Below, in pieces: positions 38,667 to 47,700 of a stretch of 64,000 bases of DNA. The notes beneath the pieces were generated by a model, which searched no databases, had not been told where the DNA came from, and was given only the letters and a program-made list of their open reading frames with translations. Made by a program: the position numbers and the translations under genes. This DNA comes from Metabacillus arenae. Its GTDB lineage: Bacteria > Bacillota > Bacilli > Bacillales > Bacillaceae. Position 1 is the first letter of the stretch; each line of letters opens with the position of its first letter. Location: NCBI RefSeq assembly GCF_014773385.1, contig NZ_JACXAI010000002.1:245054-309053 (forward strand). The letters run 5' to 3'.

Positions 38667-39659
38667 ATGATAAATGATACGGCCAGGCTTATGAATGATT
38701 TAGATGTTGTTGTTAACACCATTGCTCCTGATATCGAATCCAAATTATTAGTTGTTCGATTGGAAGAAGTTTTAAGTAATTATGAGATACATAGAAAAAC
38801 TCAAAAGGAAATAGATAATGACATACAGGAAAAGATAAATATATTCTTATCAGCAAGAAAGATTGAGGGTTTATCAAATGTAACCATATCTGGCTATAAA
38901 ACAGAATTAAGCATGTTTGCTAAATATATGAATAAAGCAGTAGTCCAGGTTACTACAGCCGAAATTAGAAGATACCTTGCGCATAATAAGGATTGGATGA
39001 TTAGTACCGTAGACAGAAAATTGTCAGTATTAAAATCCTTTTTTGGTTGGCTGGTTCAAGAAGAGTTACTTTTACGTGATCCTACTTTAAAAATTAAGGC
39101 ACCTAAAAAGCCTAAACGAATGCCAAAAGGTCTTTCGATTGAAGAACTGGAGATTGTACGTGAATCATGCGAAACGTTAAGAGAAAGAGCGCTCATGGAG
39201 GTTCTGTATTCTACAGCTTGTCGATTATCGGAAATTGAGAACATGAAAATAACTGATATCAATATACAGGAAATGAGTGCCCGTGTAGTCGGCAAAGGAG
39301 ACAAAGAACGAGTTGTTTACCTGTCATATAAGGCTATATATCATTTAAGGAGATACATAAAAAGTCGAAACGATGAATGCGATTATTTATTTGTTACTAC
39401 ACGAAAACCTAATAGGAAAATGACTGATCGGACAATTGAAAGAATAATAGATAAGATAAACAAACGAGCCAATATTTCAAAGAAACTTACACCACATACT
39501 TTTCGGCATTCTTTCGTAACACTGGCTATGGAAAACGGAGCTGATCTAGCAGATGTTCAGCACCTACTAGGACATGAAGATCCTAGAACTACCCTTATCT
39601 ATGCTCACGTTTCTGAAGAAAGAAAAAAGCAAGCACATAAAAGGTATCACGTTCAATAA
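38667..39659 (+). CDS. XerC/D-type tyrosine recombinase
   Basis: The 330-aa protein has an N-terminal extension of about 55 residues, a core-binding domain (about 57-145), and a complete catalytic domain: ACRLSEIENM (Arg), VVGKGDKERVV (Lys hairpin), HTFRHSF (His-x-x-Arg), LGHEDPRTTLIYAHV (His and Tyr). It has a promoter under the XRE repressor. It is not at the phage end, and the integrase role is taken by the serine recombinase. It could act on phage DNA or be a regulator, as recombinase-like proteins are in SPbeta. GGGGGATAAG precedes the ATG. Confidence 0.88.
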   Translation: MINDTARLMNDLDVVVNTIAPDIESKLLVVRLEEVLSNYEIHRKTQKEIDNDIQEKINIFLSARKIEGLSNVTISGYKTELSMFAKYMNKAVVQVTTAEIRRYLAHNKDWMISTVDRKLSVLKSFFGWLVQEELLLRDPTLKIKAPKKPKRMPKGLSIEELEIVRESCETLRERALMEVLYSTACRLSEIENMKITDINIQEMSARVVGKGDKERVVYLSYKAIYHLRRYIKSRNDECDYLFVTTRKPNRKMTDRTIERIIDKINKRANISKKLTPHTFRHSFVTLAMENGADLADVQHLLGHEDPRTTLIYAHVSEERKKQAHKRYHVQ

Positions 39660-39677
39660 ATCTAAGGAGGTGTCTTA

Positions 39678-40349
39678 TTGGATTTTAATGATTCAGTTGA
39701 AGCTATCGATTTTGATGAATTAATTTCCCAGTCCCTTATGATTAAAGATAATTTATTAATACAAATGGAGGAGTGTCGTGTTGAGTTCAAAAATTCCTCT
39801 AAAGAATTTATAATTTCCTTCTTTAATCAAAATGCCGTAAAAATAATAACAGACAATATTGAACTCAGTAATAATGTTGGTTCGGAAGGATTGCAACTTT
39901 TAAAAAATGATATAACCAATTTAATTAATAACATAGATCCAGTTATTGAAAATAAATTTAATGTCAGTGCATTATGGTGGCATTTAGAAGAAAATGATTA
40001 TTCATATTTTGCTGAAACTTCCCTTCCCTATCATCTTGATAAGGAATTTAGATATATTTTTGGAATGCTTGGGGAGATAATGTCATCGCAAGGATACATA
40101 GTGACAAAACCAACTACTATGCCCATAGGCTATAATACTGAAGACGACATTGTTTGGGCTGAACTTGAAGACGGGTTACTGTGGGTACCTATTTATTTAG
40201 GTGAGATACAGTATAATAAAGAATTACTTAGCATTATAAGTAAATATAACTCGTTATTAGAAGAAGCGAAAAGTAGAATAACGGAAATTGATAGACTTCA
40301 CTTAGAAAAAGAAAAAGAAGAAATAAAGAACTTGTGGTCTTCTTTATGA
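39678..40349 (+). CDS. Helical protein cotranscribed with the tyrosine recombinase, unknown
   Basis: The 223-aa acidic protein starts with TTG 39678 behind TAAGGAGGTG, 18 bases after the recombinase stop, so the two form an operon. It is helical at both ends and has a middle with aromatic residues (SALWWHLEENDYSYF). I recognise no family. The partner gene suggests an accessory to recombination or lysogeny control. Confidence 0.55.
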   Translation: MDFNDSVEAIDFDELISQSLMIKDNLLIQMEECRVEFKNSSKEFIISFFNQNAVKIITDNIELSNNVGSEGLQLLKNDITNLINNIDPVIENKFNVSALWWHLEENDYSYFAETSLPYHLDKEFRYIFGMLGEIMSSQGYIVTKPTTMPIGYNTEDDIVWAELEDGLLWVPIYLGEIQYNKELLSIISKYNSLLEEAKSRITEIDRLHLEKEKEEIKNLWSSL

Positions 40350-40361
40350 TCATACAATTCT

Positions 40362-40458
40362 ATAAAAGTATAGTTTTATTGAAAAAAAGTTTGTGAAATG
40401 GATTTTTAGATGTTGATATATCAACGTTTGTATCACTCTATTTTTCACAAACTTTTTT
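40362..40458 (+). repeat. Structured element copy 1 (of 3)
   Basis: The element has a first hairpin ATAAAA-N6-TTTTAT (40362-40379), two bases, then a second long hairpin: AAAAAAGTTTGTGAAA (to 40398) pairing with TTTTTCACAAACTTTTTT (40441-40458). The 42-nt interior includes GTTGATATATCAAC, a perfect palindrome. The same architecture and stem bases occur at 44456 and 52681 with different loop bases. It may terminate transcription, but the conservation is more than a terminator needs. Confidence 0.75.
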
Positions 40459-40491
40459 GTTTATATTAAAATATAAGGAGGAATTTATATT

Positions 40492-40776
40492 ATGGGATTT
40501 CGCTTAGGAACCGGCTATATCGGCAGCCCCTCTATTTTAATTAGTTCGGCTAACGAAGAATGCATTCCAGAACCCCCTTCTCACTGGAACAAAAAATATT
40601 CACTCTATAAATTCACGTTTAGTAACTCAGGTGCCTGTAGTATAAAGGTAAATAATGGTAGTCCTATTTATATTGCAGATGGGCAAGGATTTTCAATTGA
40701 AAAAGAGGATGCCCCTATCACGAGCTTTGTAATTGTTGAAGCTGGAGTTTCTTACAATTGGATCGGAGCTTTCTAA
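40492..40776 (+). CDS. Small tail protein before a spike gene
   Basis: The 94-aa beta-rich protein (YSLYKFTFSNSGACSIKVNNGSPIYIADGQGF) resembles small beta-sandwich adaptor domains and follows structured element 1. AAGGAGGAATTT precedes the ATG. It stands 32 bases before the spike gene, so it may help attach that spike. Confidence 0.55.
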   Translation: MGFRLGTGYIGSPSILISSANEECIPEPPSHWNKKYSLYKFTFSNSGACSIKVNNGSPIYIADGQGFSIEKEDAPITSFVIVEAGVSYNWIGAF

Positions 40777-40808
40777 TCAATTACTCTAAGAAAGGATGAT
40801 GTGTGTAG

Positions 40809-42419
40809 ATGAGTTTTTTCAAAACCTCTTCTGAGGTAAGGACTTTATTCAAAAGAGCAGATCAAGTAAGCATTACAGAATTTGACCACTTAAAAGTTTC
40901 AGTCTCAGAGGGTTATGATTGGGAACCGGCTATTCAACAAGCTTGTAATAGTCTACCTAATGGCGGAACTGTACTAATACCCAATCACTCTGAATTCTTC
41001 GATTTTTACAGTCCAATAACTGTACCTAAAAATGTAGATTTACTTGGAACTGGTGGAATACTTAGAAGAAGATTTAATCGTACTGTTGCCTCTCAATCTG
41101 TAAGACTTGAAGGAAACAACAAAATCTCCTTCCTGAAATACGATGGCGGTTTTGATGTGATTGCTCCTGGTGCTGGAGAAAATGTGTATTATCAAGATTT
41201 CGCACCTCAAGACCAAGTTGACGGGGATTATTTATTTACGGGATGTACATTTAGTAATTCTTGTGGCTCGTTTATTGTAGCTACAGGTGGATCATATGTA
41301 AAAGTAGTTGGAAACCATTTTATTGATTGGTATGATCACTGTGTTTATTTCGCAGGTAGAGGTGTGAATGATACAGACCGATACAATAAAGACATTGTTG
41401 TGAGTGGTAATACATTTAGAGCAACTAAAGCAAGCACAACGAGATCAGCAGTAAAAGCTAGAAATGGTGTATACAATTATTCAATCACAGGTAATACGCT
41501 TGATATGGCAACTGCTACATTTGCTGAAGTTGGTAGTGGTGACAGTGGAGAGCAAAGAGAGAATGAAAACATTGCTATTTCTGGTAATGCAGGAATTTGC
41601 TCGACCTTTGTTTCCATTGGCTATTCAGGAACAACAGGTCTTGATGTCCCTGTTGAGCGTGTGAATATCACGGGGAATGCGGTAGAGTGTATTGAAGGAA
41701 TGTTCGAGATGGGTTCATTACCTAGTTCATCAGTTTCAACATTACCTGATAGCCAAAGAGGAGTTCATGTCAAATCATTAATCATCAGCAACAATAGTTT
41801 AAAAGGTAAAGGATTCTTGGTAAACGGTCAAATTTCAGCAAATCATGATGGTATTGAAACATTTACAATGAATGGAAATGACATGGAGATTGTCTCTACG
41901 AACTATGTGCTATTCCCTATGGGTAACATTTCCAAGCTAAATTTCAAAAATAACACAGTCAGCTTCTTAGACCAAACATCAGGTGCTCAAATAATTTCTA
42001 TGTATAGACAAAGTACGTATTTAAATTACAATGCGAGTATCGTTGGTGAATGGACATTGGAAGGTAATTTGCTGCTAAAAGGTGCAGGTAAATACGTATA
42101 TGAAAACAGTGCAGGGAAAACAGAAACAGCCTTTACGTTTAACCTGTATTTAATAAATAACAGAATAGACAATGATTCTACAGGGAAACGTTTAGTTCAG
42201 GTTGTAGGTGATCATAAAGACACTGTTACTACTACAATTGTCGCAAAAGATAATAAATTTATTGGTGGAACGAATCAGGCATCAGATTGGAAAACTGATA
42301 AAACTGGACTGATTGAGGAAAATGAAAAGCAGAAAATCCTAACTTCTCCAAATGGAACAGTATATAAAATTACCGTTGACGATACAGGTGTAGTAACTGG
42401 AGCTTTATACACAGCCTAA
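40809..42419 (+). CDS. Beta-helix tail spike
   Basis: The 536-aa protein has a capping entry (WEPAIQQACNSLPNGGTVLIPNHSEFFDF), the usual start of a pectate-lyase-fold spike, then repeats such as NTLDMATATF and ISGNAGICSTF with Asn ladders. The C-terminus (KILTSPNGTVYKITVDDTGVVTGALYT) is a short trimerisation-like segment. It is a likely surface-glycan binding or degrading spike that precedes the lysis genes. Confidence 0.72.
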   Translation: MSFFKTSSEVRTLFKRADQVSITEFDHLKVSVSEGYDWEPAIQQACNSLPNGGTVLIPNHSEFFDFYSPITVPKNVDLLGTGGILRRRFNRTVASQSVRLEGNNKISFLKYDGGFDVIAPGAGENVYYQDFAPQDQVDGDYLFTGCTFSNSCGSFIVATGGSYVKVVGNHFIDWYDHCVYFAGRGVNDTDRYNKDIVVSGNTFRATKASTTRSAVKARNGVYNYSITGNTLDMATATFAEVGSGDSGEQRENENIAISGNAGICSTFVSIGYSGTTGLDVPVERVNITGNAVECIEGMFEMGSLPSSSVSTLPDSQRGVHVKSLIISNNSLKGKGFLVNGQISANHDGIETFTMNGNDMEIVSTNYVLFPMGNISKLNFKNNTVSFLDQTSGAQIISMYRQSTYLNYNASIVGEWTLEGNLLLKGAGKYVYENSAGKTETAFTFNLYLINNRIDNDSTGKRLVQVVGDHKDTVTTTIVAKDNKFIGGTNQASDWKTDKTGLIEENEKQKILTSPNGTVYKITVDDTGVVTGALYTA

Positions 42420-42459
42420 AAGTATCAATAATAGATAGATTTATTATATTAAGTGTTTT

Positions 42460-42495
42460 AAAGAGATTGGTAATTTGCCAGTCTCTTTTTATTTT
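42460..42495 (+). terminator. Intrinsic terminator
   Basis: AAAGAGAtTGG and CCAgTCTCTTT pair around a 7-nt loop, followed by TTTTATTTTAT. Confidence 0.82.
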
Positions 42496-42529
42496 ATAAA
42501 ATTTTAAAATTATCAAGGAGGAATTTGTA

Positions 42530-43567
42530 ATGGCTTTTAAAGTAAAACAAGACCTCGTCCCTACAAGCAAACATGGTGTTAAGTGTCCATATAATATGGA
42601 TGCGGAATATATTACAGTTCATAATACAGCAAACGATGCATCAGCACAATCAGAAATCAATTATATGAAACGAAACAATAACTCTGTATCATACCACTAC
42701 GCAGTAGACGACAAAGAGGTAATACAAGGAATTTCATGTAATCGTAATGCTTGGCATTGTGGAGATGGTGGAAGTGGATCAGGAAACCGTAAATCTATAG
42801 GTGTTGAAATTTGTTATTCTAAATCAGGTGGAGACAAGTATTACAAAGCAGAATCATTGGCAATTAAACTAATAGCCCAATTACTTAAAGAGCGCGGATG
42901 GGGAATTAACCGAGTTAAGAAGCACCAAGATTGGTCTGGAAAGTACTGTCCTCATCGCATTCTAAGTGAAGGTAGATGGAATTCTTTTTTAAATGCAATT
43001 GAAAATGAATTAAATAATAAAACCGAAACCATCACAGTCGAAGCACCAAAAACACAAGTAGACTCTAAGATCATTCATAACAAAGAAATTATTCAAAGTC
43101 CAAATTATCTTCAAAAAGGTGATCGTGGAGAAGCGGTCAAAGAACTTCAGCGTTTATTGAAATCAAAAGGACACGACCTTGAAATTGATGGTCACTTCGG
43201 GAAAATTACAGAGAGAGAGCTTCGTGAATTTCAAGCAAATAAAGGTGGAAGATTAGTCGTGGATGGCCTCGCTGGGCGTGAAACCATGGATGCGCTTAGA
43301 ACAAAACATAATGCGTCACCAAAACCATCTAAGCCAACAAAATCTTCTCAGCCTTCAAATGGATCAGCAATTGTTCCCTACCCTGGTCATTTAATTAAAA
43401 GGGGATCAAGAGGAAAAGACGTTGAACGTGTGCAGCGTGCTGTCGGTGTTAATCCAGATGGTGTATTTGGTAAATTAACGGAATCGGCAGTCAAAGAGTA
43501 TCAACATAGACACGGACTTACTGTGGATGGTCTTGTAGGCAAGAACACTTGGAATACGATGTTTTAA
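42530..43567 (+). CDS. Endolysin: N-acetylmuramoyl-L-alanine amidase with two PG-binding domains
   Basis: The 345-aa protein has an N-terminal amidase_2 domain (residues about 15-150): YITVHNTAN and SVSYHYAVD carry zinc His, and the third ligand lies in KHQDWSGKYCPHR. Two PG_binding_1 repeats follow: LQKGDRGEAVKELQRLLKSKG (about 198-260) and LIKRGSRGKDVERVQRAVGV (about 285-345). It resembles the SPbeta BlyA endolysin in its amidase part. It cuts the peptide off glycan at lysis. It is followed by haemolysin-like and holin genes. AAGGAGGAATTTG precedes the ATG. Confidence 0.9.
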   Translation: MAFKVKQDLVPTSKHGVKCPYNMDAEYITVHNTANDASAQSEINYMKRNNNSVSYHYAVDDKEVIQGISCNRNAWHCGDGGSGSGNRKSIGVEICYSKSGGDKYYKAESLAIKLIAQLLKERGWGINRVKKHQDWSGKYCPHRILSEGRWNSFLNAIENELNNKTETITVEAPKTQVDSKIIHNKEIIQSPNYLQKGDRGEAVKELQRLLKSKGHDLEIDGHFGKITERELREFQANKGGRLVVDGLAGRETMDALRTKHNASPKPSKPTKSSQPSNGSAIVPYPGHLIKRGSRGKDVERVQRAVGVNPDGVFGKLTESAVKEYQHRHGLTVDGLVGKNTWNTMF

Positions 43568-43587
43568 GAAATAAATTAAACAATTAT

Positions 43588-43626
43588 AAAAGGTATCTGG
43601 TGGGTTGAATACTCAGATACCTTTTT
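43588..43626 (+). terminator. Intrinsic terminator after the endolysin gene
   Basis: AAAGGTATCTG and CAGATACCTTT pair around a 13-nt loop and a T-rich tail follows. Confidence 0.85.
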
Positions 43627-43706
43627 GTAAACCTCAATGGCTACAAATTAATTATATCATATGAGGTGAGAATTTTCTATTAATTTTAATAAGGTAGGTA
43701 AAATCA

Positions 43707-44078
43707 ATGGATAAAGAAGTGTTGCAACGTGTAAGTGTGCTGGAGGAAAGGTCGGAATCTCATAAAAGTAGAATAGAAACATTAGAAGAAAAATCTAGTG
43801 AAACAACGAAATTAAGCACTCTTATGGAAATGGTCATACAAACAAATGAAAAGCAAAGCGACACATTAGATAAGATCAACGAAAATCTTACAAATTTGAA
43901 CGGTGAAATGAAAAATCTTGGTGGGCGAGTTGAAACCCTAGAACAAAATAAAAAAGAAATTGAGCACAACAAGAAAGAAGCGAAAAAAGAAGTTAGAAAG
44001 ATTACTATGGATTTCGTTTTTAAATTAGTAAGTGGTTTGGTCTTAGCTTATTTATTAGTAAGATTCGGATGGAAATAA
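43707..44078 (+). CDS. XhlA/BhlA-type haemolysin-like membrane protein
   Basis: The 123-aa protein is a coiled coil (residues about 1-95, with repeated LEE/LNxx heptads) plus one C-terminal membrane segment (FVFKLVSGLVLAYLLVRF) and a short basic end. This is the XhlA layout, a partner of holin and amidase in Bacillus phage lysis. It matches the place of BhlA in SPbeta. Expected at the inner membrane with the coiled coil in the cytoplasm. Confidence 0.75.
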   Translation: MDKEVLQRVSVLEERSESHKSRIETLEEKSSETTKLSTLMEMVIQTNEKQSDTLDKINENLTNLNGEMKNLGGRVETLEQNKKEIEHNKKEAKKEVRKITMDFVFKLVSGLVLAYLLVRFGWK

Positions 44079-44105
44079 ATTATACATATTATTGGAGGAA
44101 TTGAA

Positions 44106-44342
44106 ATGAATAAAGATCAATTGATTTTAATCGCAGGTTTCTTAGGATCATTAAAGCTTTTCTTAGCTTCACTAGGTTACAATATTTTAACTGATGATAT
44201 GATTAACTCTTTCATGGGATTAATTGAAAATGGCGTTCCTTTGGTATTGGTTGCTTATGCGGTTTACAAGAATACTTACACGTCCCCTAGTGCTAAACGC
44301 CAGAAAGAAGTTTTAGAAAAGTATAAAGATGAGTGGAAATAA
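44106..44342 (+). CDS. Holin (SPP1/BhlB type)
   Basis: The 78-aa protein has two membrane segments (LILIAGFLGSLKLFLASLGYN and GVPLVLVAYAVYKNTY) joined by a short loop and a charged C-terminal tail (KRQKEVLEKYKDEWK). This fits the class II holin of SPP1-like phages and the last gene of SPbeta-type lysis cassettes. It forms membrane lesions that release the endolysin. ATTGGAGGAATTG precedes the ATG. Confidence 0.82.
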   Translation: MNKDQLILIAGFLGSLKLFLASLGYNILTDDMINSFMGLIENGVPLVLVAYAVYKNTYTSPSAKRQKEVLEKYKDEWK

Positions 44343-44351
44343 ATTAAAATC

Positions 44352-44440
44352 GGGGAGAATCCCATTTACTTCTCCCCTCACCTTCATTATGGAAATATCA
44401 AGATGACTTTTGAAGGTGATTATAGTATACATCCTTCAAA
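44352..44440 (+). other. Tandem hairpins after the holin gene
   Basis: GGGGAGA (44352-44358) pairs with TCTCCCC (44371-44377), and TTTGAAGG pairs with CCTTCAAA (44409-44440). Neither has a clean U-tract. They lie between the holin stop and structured element 2, and no gene is seen in this stretch of about 245 bases. Confidence 0.5.
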
Positions 44441-44455
44441 CAAGAATTATTCACG

Positions 44456-44550
44456 ATAAAAGCATCCTTTTATTCAAAAAAGTTTGTGAAGTTGAATTTT
44501 AGAATCTTGATATTACTGGGTTTCTAACATTCACTTTTCACAAACTTTTT
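44456..44550 (+). repeat. Structured element copy 2 (of 3)
   Basis: First hairpin ATAAAA-GCATCC-TTTTAT (44456-44473), two bases, then AAAAAAGTTTGTGAA (from 44476) pairing with TTTTCACAAACTTTTT (to 44550). The interior includes TTAGAA/TTCTAA pairing, a TTGATAT string and a CACT string found at the same relative places in the other copies. Confidence 0.75.
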
Positions 44551-44587
44551 AATTTTCATCAACAATTTTTAAGGAGGATTTAAAAAA

Positions 44588-44731
44588 ATGTCAACTACAT
44601 CCGAATCTTCCCCTACTGAAACAACAAATTCAGATTACGAACAAAAAATTGATTACTCGCTAGAGATTAAATTCCAAGAAAATATACAAATCAATGTTAC
44701 TGCATCGCAAGTTTATACTCTAGTGATTTAG
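44588..44731 (+). CDS. Small Ser/Thr-rich protein, unknown
   Basis: The 47-aa protein starts with ATG 44588 after AAGGAGGATTT. The N-terminus is Ser/Thr/Pro/Glu-rich, and the rest (KIDYSLEIKFQENIQINVTASQVY) would form strands. It ends 11 bases before the large tail gene, whose ribosome binding site overlaps its stop. No family is recognised. Confidence 0.6.
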   Translation: MSTTSESSPTETTNSDYEQKIDYSLEIKFQENIQINVTASQVYTLVI

Positions 44732-44742
44732 GAGGTGAAACA

Positions 44743-47700
44743 GTGGCTACATCAATTATCCAATTTGACAACGGAACAAAATTAAGTTTAGTCATTAGAG
44801 ATAATAATCAAATTGTAAATTTAACTAATACAAGTGTTGAAGTTCTAATTTCACACAAGGGAACTGGTTCTATAAAGCATGCTGAGATTACTGACGCAAC
44901 TAAAGGAATGTGTGAAGTAACCTTATACTCTGAAGATGTACAATACGAAGGTGTTTATAACTTTCAAGCCACTGTCATTTTTGCTGACGGAAAAAGATTC
45001 TCAAGTGATATACAAAGATTTACTGTTAGTAAAAAATTAGACAGTGTTAACTCCCCTCCTCCTGGTAATGGAAACGGACATACGAGTGTCTCTCCTAGTA
45101 CAACAAACGGAAATATCCTTGTTAATGGGTTGGAATTAAAAGTTTATAATGATCAAGATATTCGGGATCAAATTAATACTATCAACAATCTTGAAATTAT
45201 ACAAAGACTTGGAATAAATGAGAGTGGAAATTTAACCATAGATGGCATTGAACAAACAGGAGTAGAGTTAGAAGAATTAAACGAAGAAATTAATCTTATA
45301 AAGCAGTCTGATATTTTTACAAGATTAGGAGTTAGCTCTAATGGATTGTTGACAATTGACGGTATTGAACAATCTGCATCTGGCGGAGGTGAAGAAATGA
45401 CACTTATAATAAAGGATTATTTTGATGGAAATACCAATATAACTAAAACTTATACTGAAGACATGGTTGGCTTTGATATTATCAATGACCATACAACAAC
45501 TGGATTAACATTTACCATTAACAATATTACCATTCCCGTTGGAGCAAGTGAATCTTATACAGCAAACTTTGCTCCATATAGATCATTATCGATTAATACA
45601 ACCGTTCCATATAGAGCAACTGTAAGAGCACCTCTACGTGGAATAGCTCCTGATACTACTGCACCCAATAACGTAACAGGATTTACTGTAACTAATATCA
45701 CTACATCAAGCTTAACAATATCATGGAATGCTTCTACATCTACGGATACTACTGAATATGAAATCTATCAAGGTAGCACATTATTAAACTCAGTTACAGA
45801 AACGGATTATAATGTGACTGGATTAACAGCTTCTACATCGTACACATTTACAGTTAAAGCAAAAGACGGATCAGGAAATATTGCAACGGGAACTTCTGTA
45901 ACAGTTTCTACTTCTGCACCAGACCTTATCTCTCCAAATGAAGTAACTAACTTAACAGCTTCAAATATAACTGCTACAAGTTTAACGCTATCTTGGACAG
46001 CAAGTTCTTCATCTGACGTAAGCGCGTATGAAGTTTATCGTGGGTCTACTTTCCTTTCTACTGTAACAGGGACTACATATAACGTAAGTGGATTGACTGC
46101 ATCAACGCAGTACACTTTTACAGTTAAAGCAAAAGATACTTCAAATAATGTTTCTACTGGAGTTTCTGTAAATGCAACTACGACAAATGTTGTTGATACT
46201 ACTGCTCCAAATAATGTAACTAATTTAGTCGCTTCCAATATTACTCAAACAGGTGTCACTTTAACATGGGCTGCTTCAACTTCTACTGATGTGGCAAACT
46301 ATCAAATTTACAACGGAACAACTAACATAGGTCAGGCTTCAGGTACTGAATTTATAATTTCCGGATTGACTGCTGGAACACAATATACATTTATTGTTAA
46401 AGCTAAGGACACGAGTAGTAATGAATCAAGTGGAACAACTGTTACTGCTACTACCTCATCTGAATCAACTACTGTCACAAGTGTAGAGTTAGATAAGATT
46501 TCTTCGACTCTTGAACAAGATCAATCTATACAACTCACTGCGACAGTTTTACCTTCTAACGCACCGAATAAGGATGTTACTTGGTCATCAAGTGACACTA
46601 ATATTGCTACAGTGAACAACACAGGTTTAGTAACGGCAGTTGGAATAGGTAACGCGACAATTACGGTAACTACCGTAGATGGTGGAAAGACTGACACTTT
46701 TAACCTAAGTATTACTGCTGCCATAATAGGATTCGACTTCAACAACTTAAGTGGATATGCGGATTCTAACCACGTTACTTTTGACCAAACAGTAAACTAT
46801 GCAGGATATGACTACTCCGATTTTGTTCACCCTTCAGTACTATATTTTGAAGAAGGTTGGAACGGTCATAATTACTGGATGGGTGTTAATCCATATGCAT
46901 CTACTGCCGGTTCAACTGAAAATCCATTTTTATTCTACTCTGATGACGGAGATAATTGGTATACACCAGTAGGATTGTCTCAACCTATATATCCAAAAGA
47001 GGCAGACGTAGGGAACAACTCTGACTCCCATATTTTTATGGATTATGATGGGATTACAATGCATTACCTCAATCGGGGGGCATTAACTGCTGGGGGAAGC
47101 ATGACTGAAGTTTTCTCAACAACCGATGGTGTTACTTTTACTCCAAGACAGAGAATATTTTCGAGTCCCGAATATCCTGATTACGTTTCTCCATGTGTAT
47201 GTAAAGTAGATGGAAAATACTATATGTTTGCAATTGATGTAACAGATACGTTCCACATTTGTGTGTTAGAAGCGACTGATGTGAGAGGTACATGGACAGA
47301 AATCAACCGCATTTCTAACGGTGCCTTAGGTGAGCTTTGGCACTTAGAAGTACAATATCTTAACCAAGAGTTTATTGTTATCGCTAATAATAAATCGGCA
47401 TCAGGAAACTTAATTTCTGGTGGAAATCTCATGCTTGGCAAGTTCTTTGATGTAATGGATACTCAGGTGGTTGGAAGAAGTAGTGCATTAATAACTCCTC
47501 CTACCCCAGCTTATGAAATGGTTAACGGAACAAGTAGGCAGTGGAATGCAGCAATATATAAGTGTTCTTTTGTGATGAAGAGTCAGGATGAGTTTGAAGT
47601 ATTTGTCGGGTTTAAAGGTAGTGGAGTGTCGGGCAGTACTACTCCGTGGCGGGTATCAAGAGTTGTGTGCTCAAGATTACCTCAGACTTTAGATATATCA

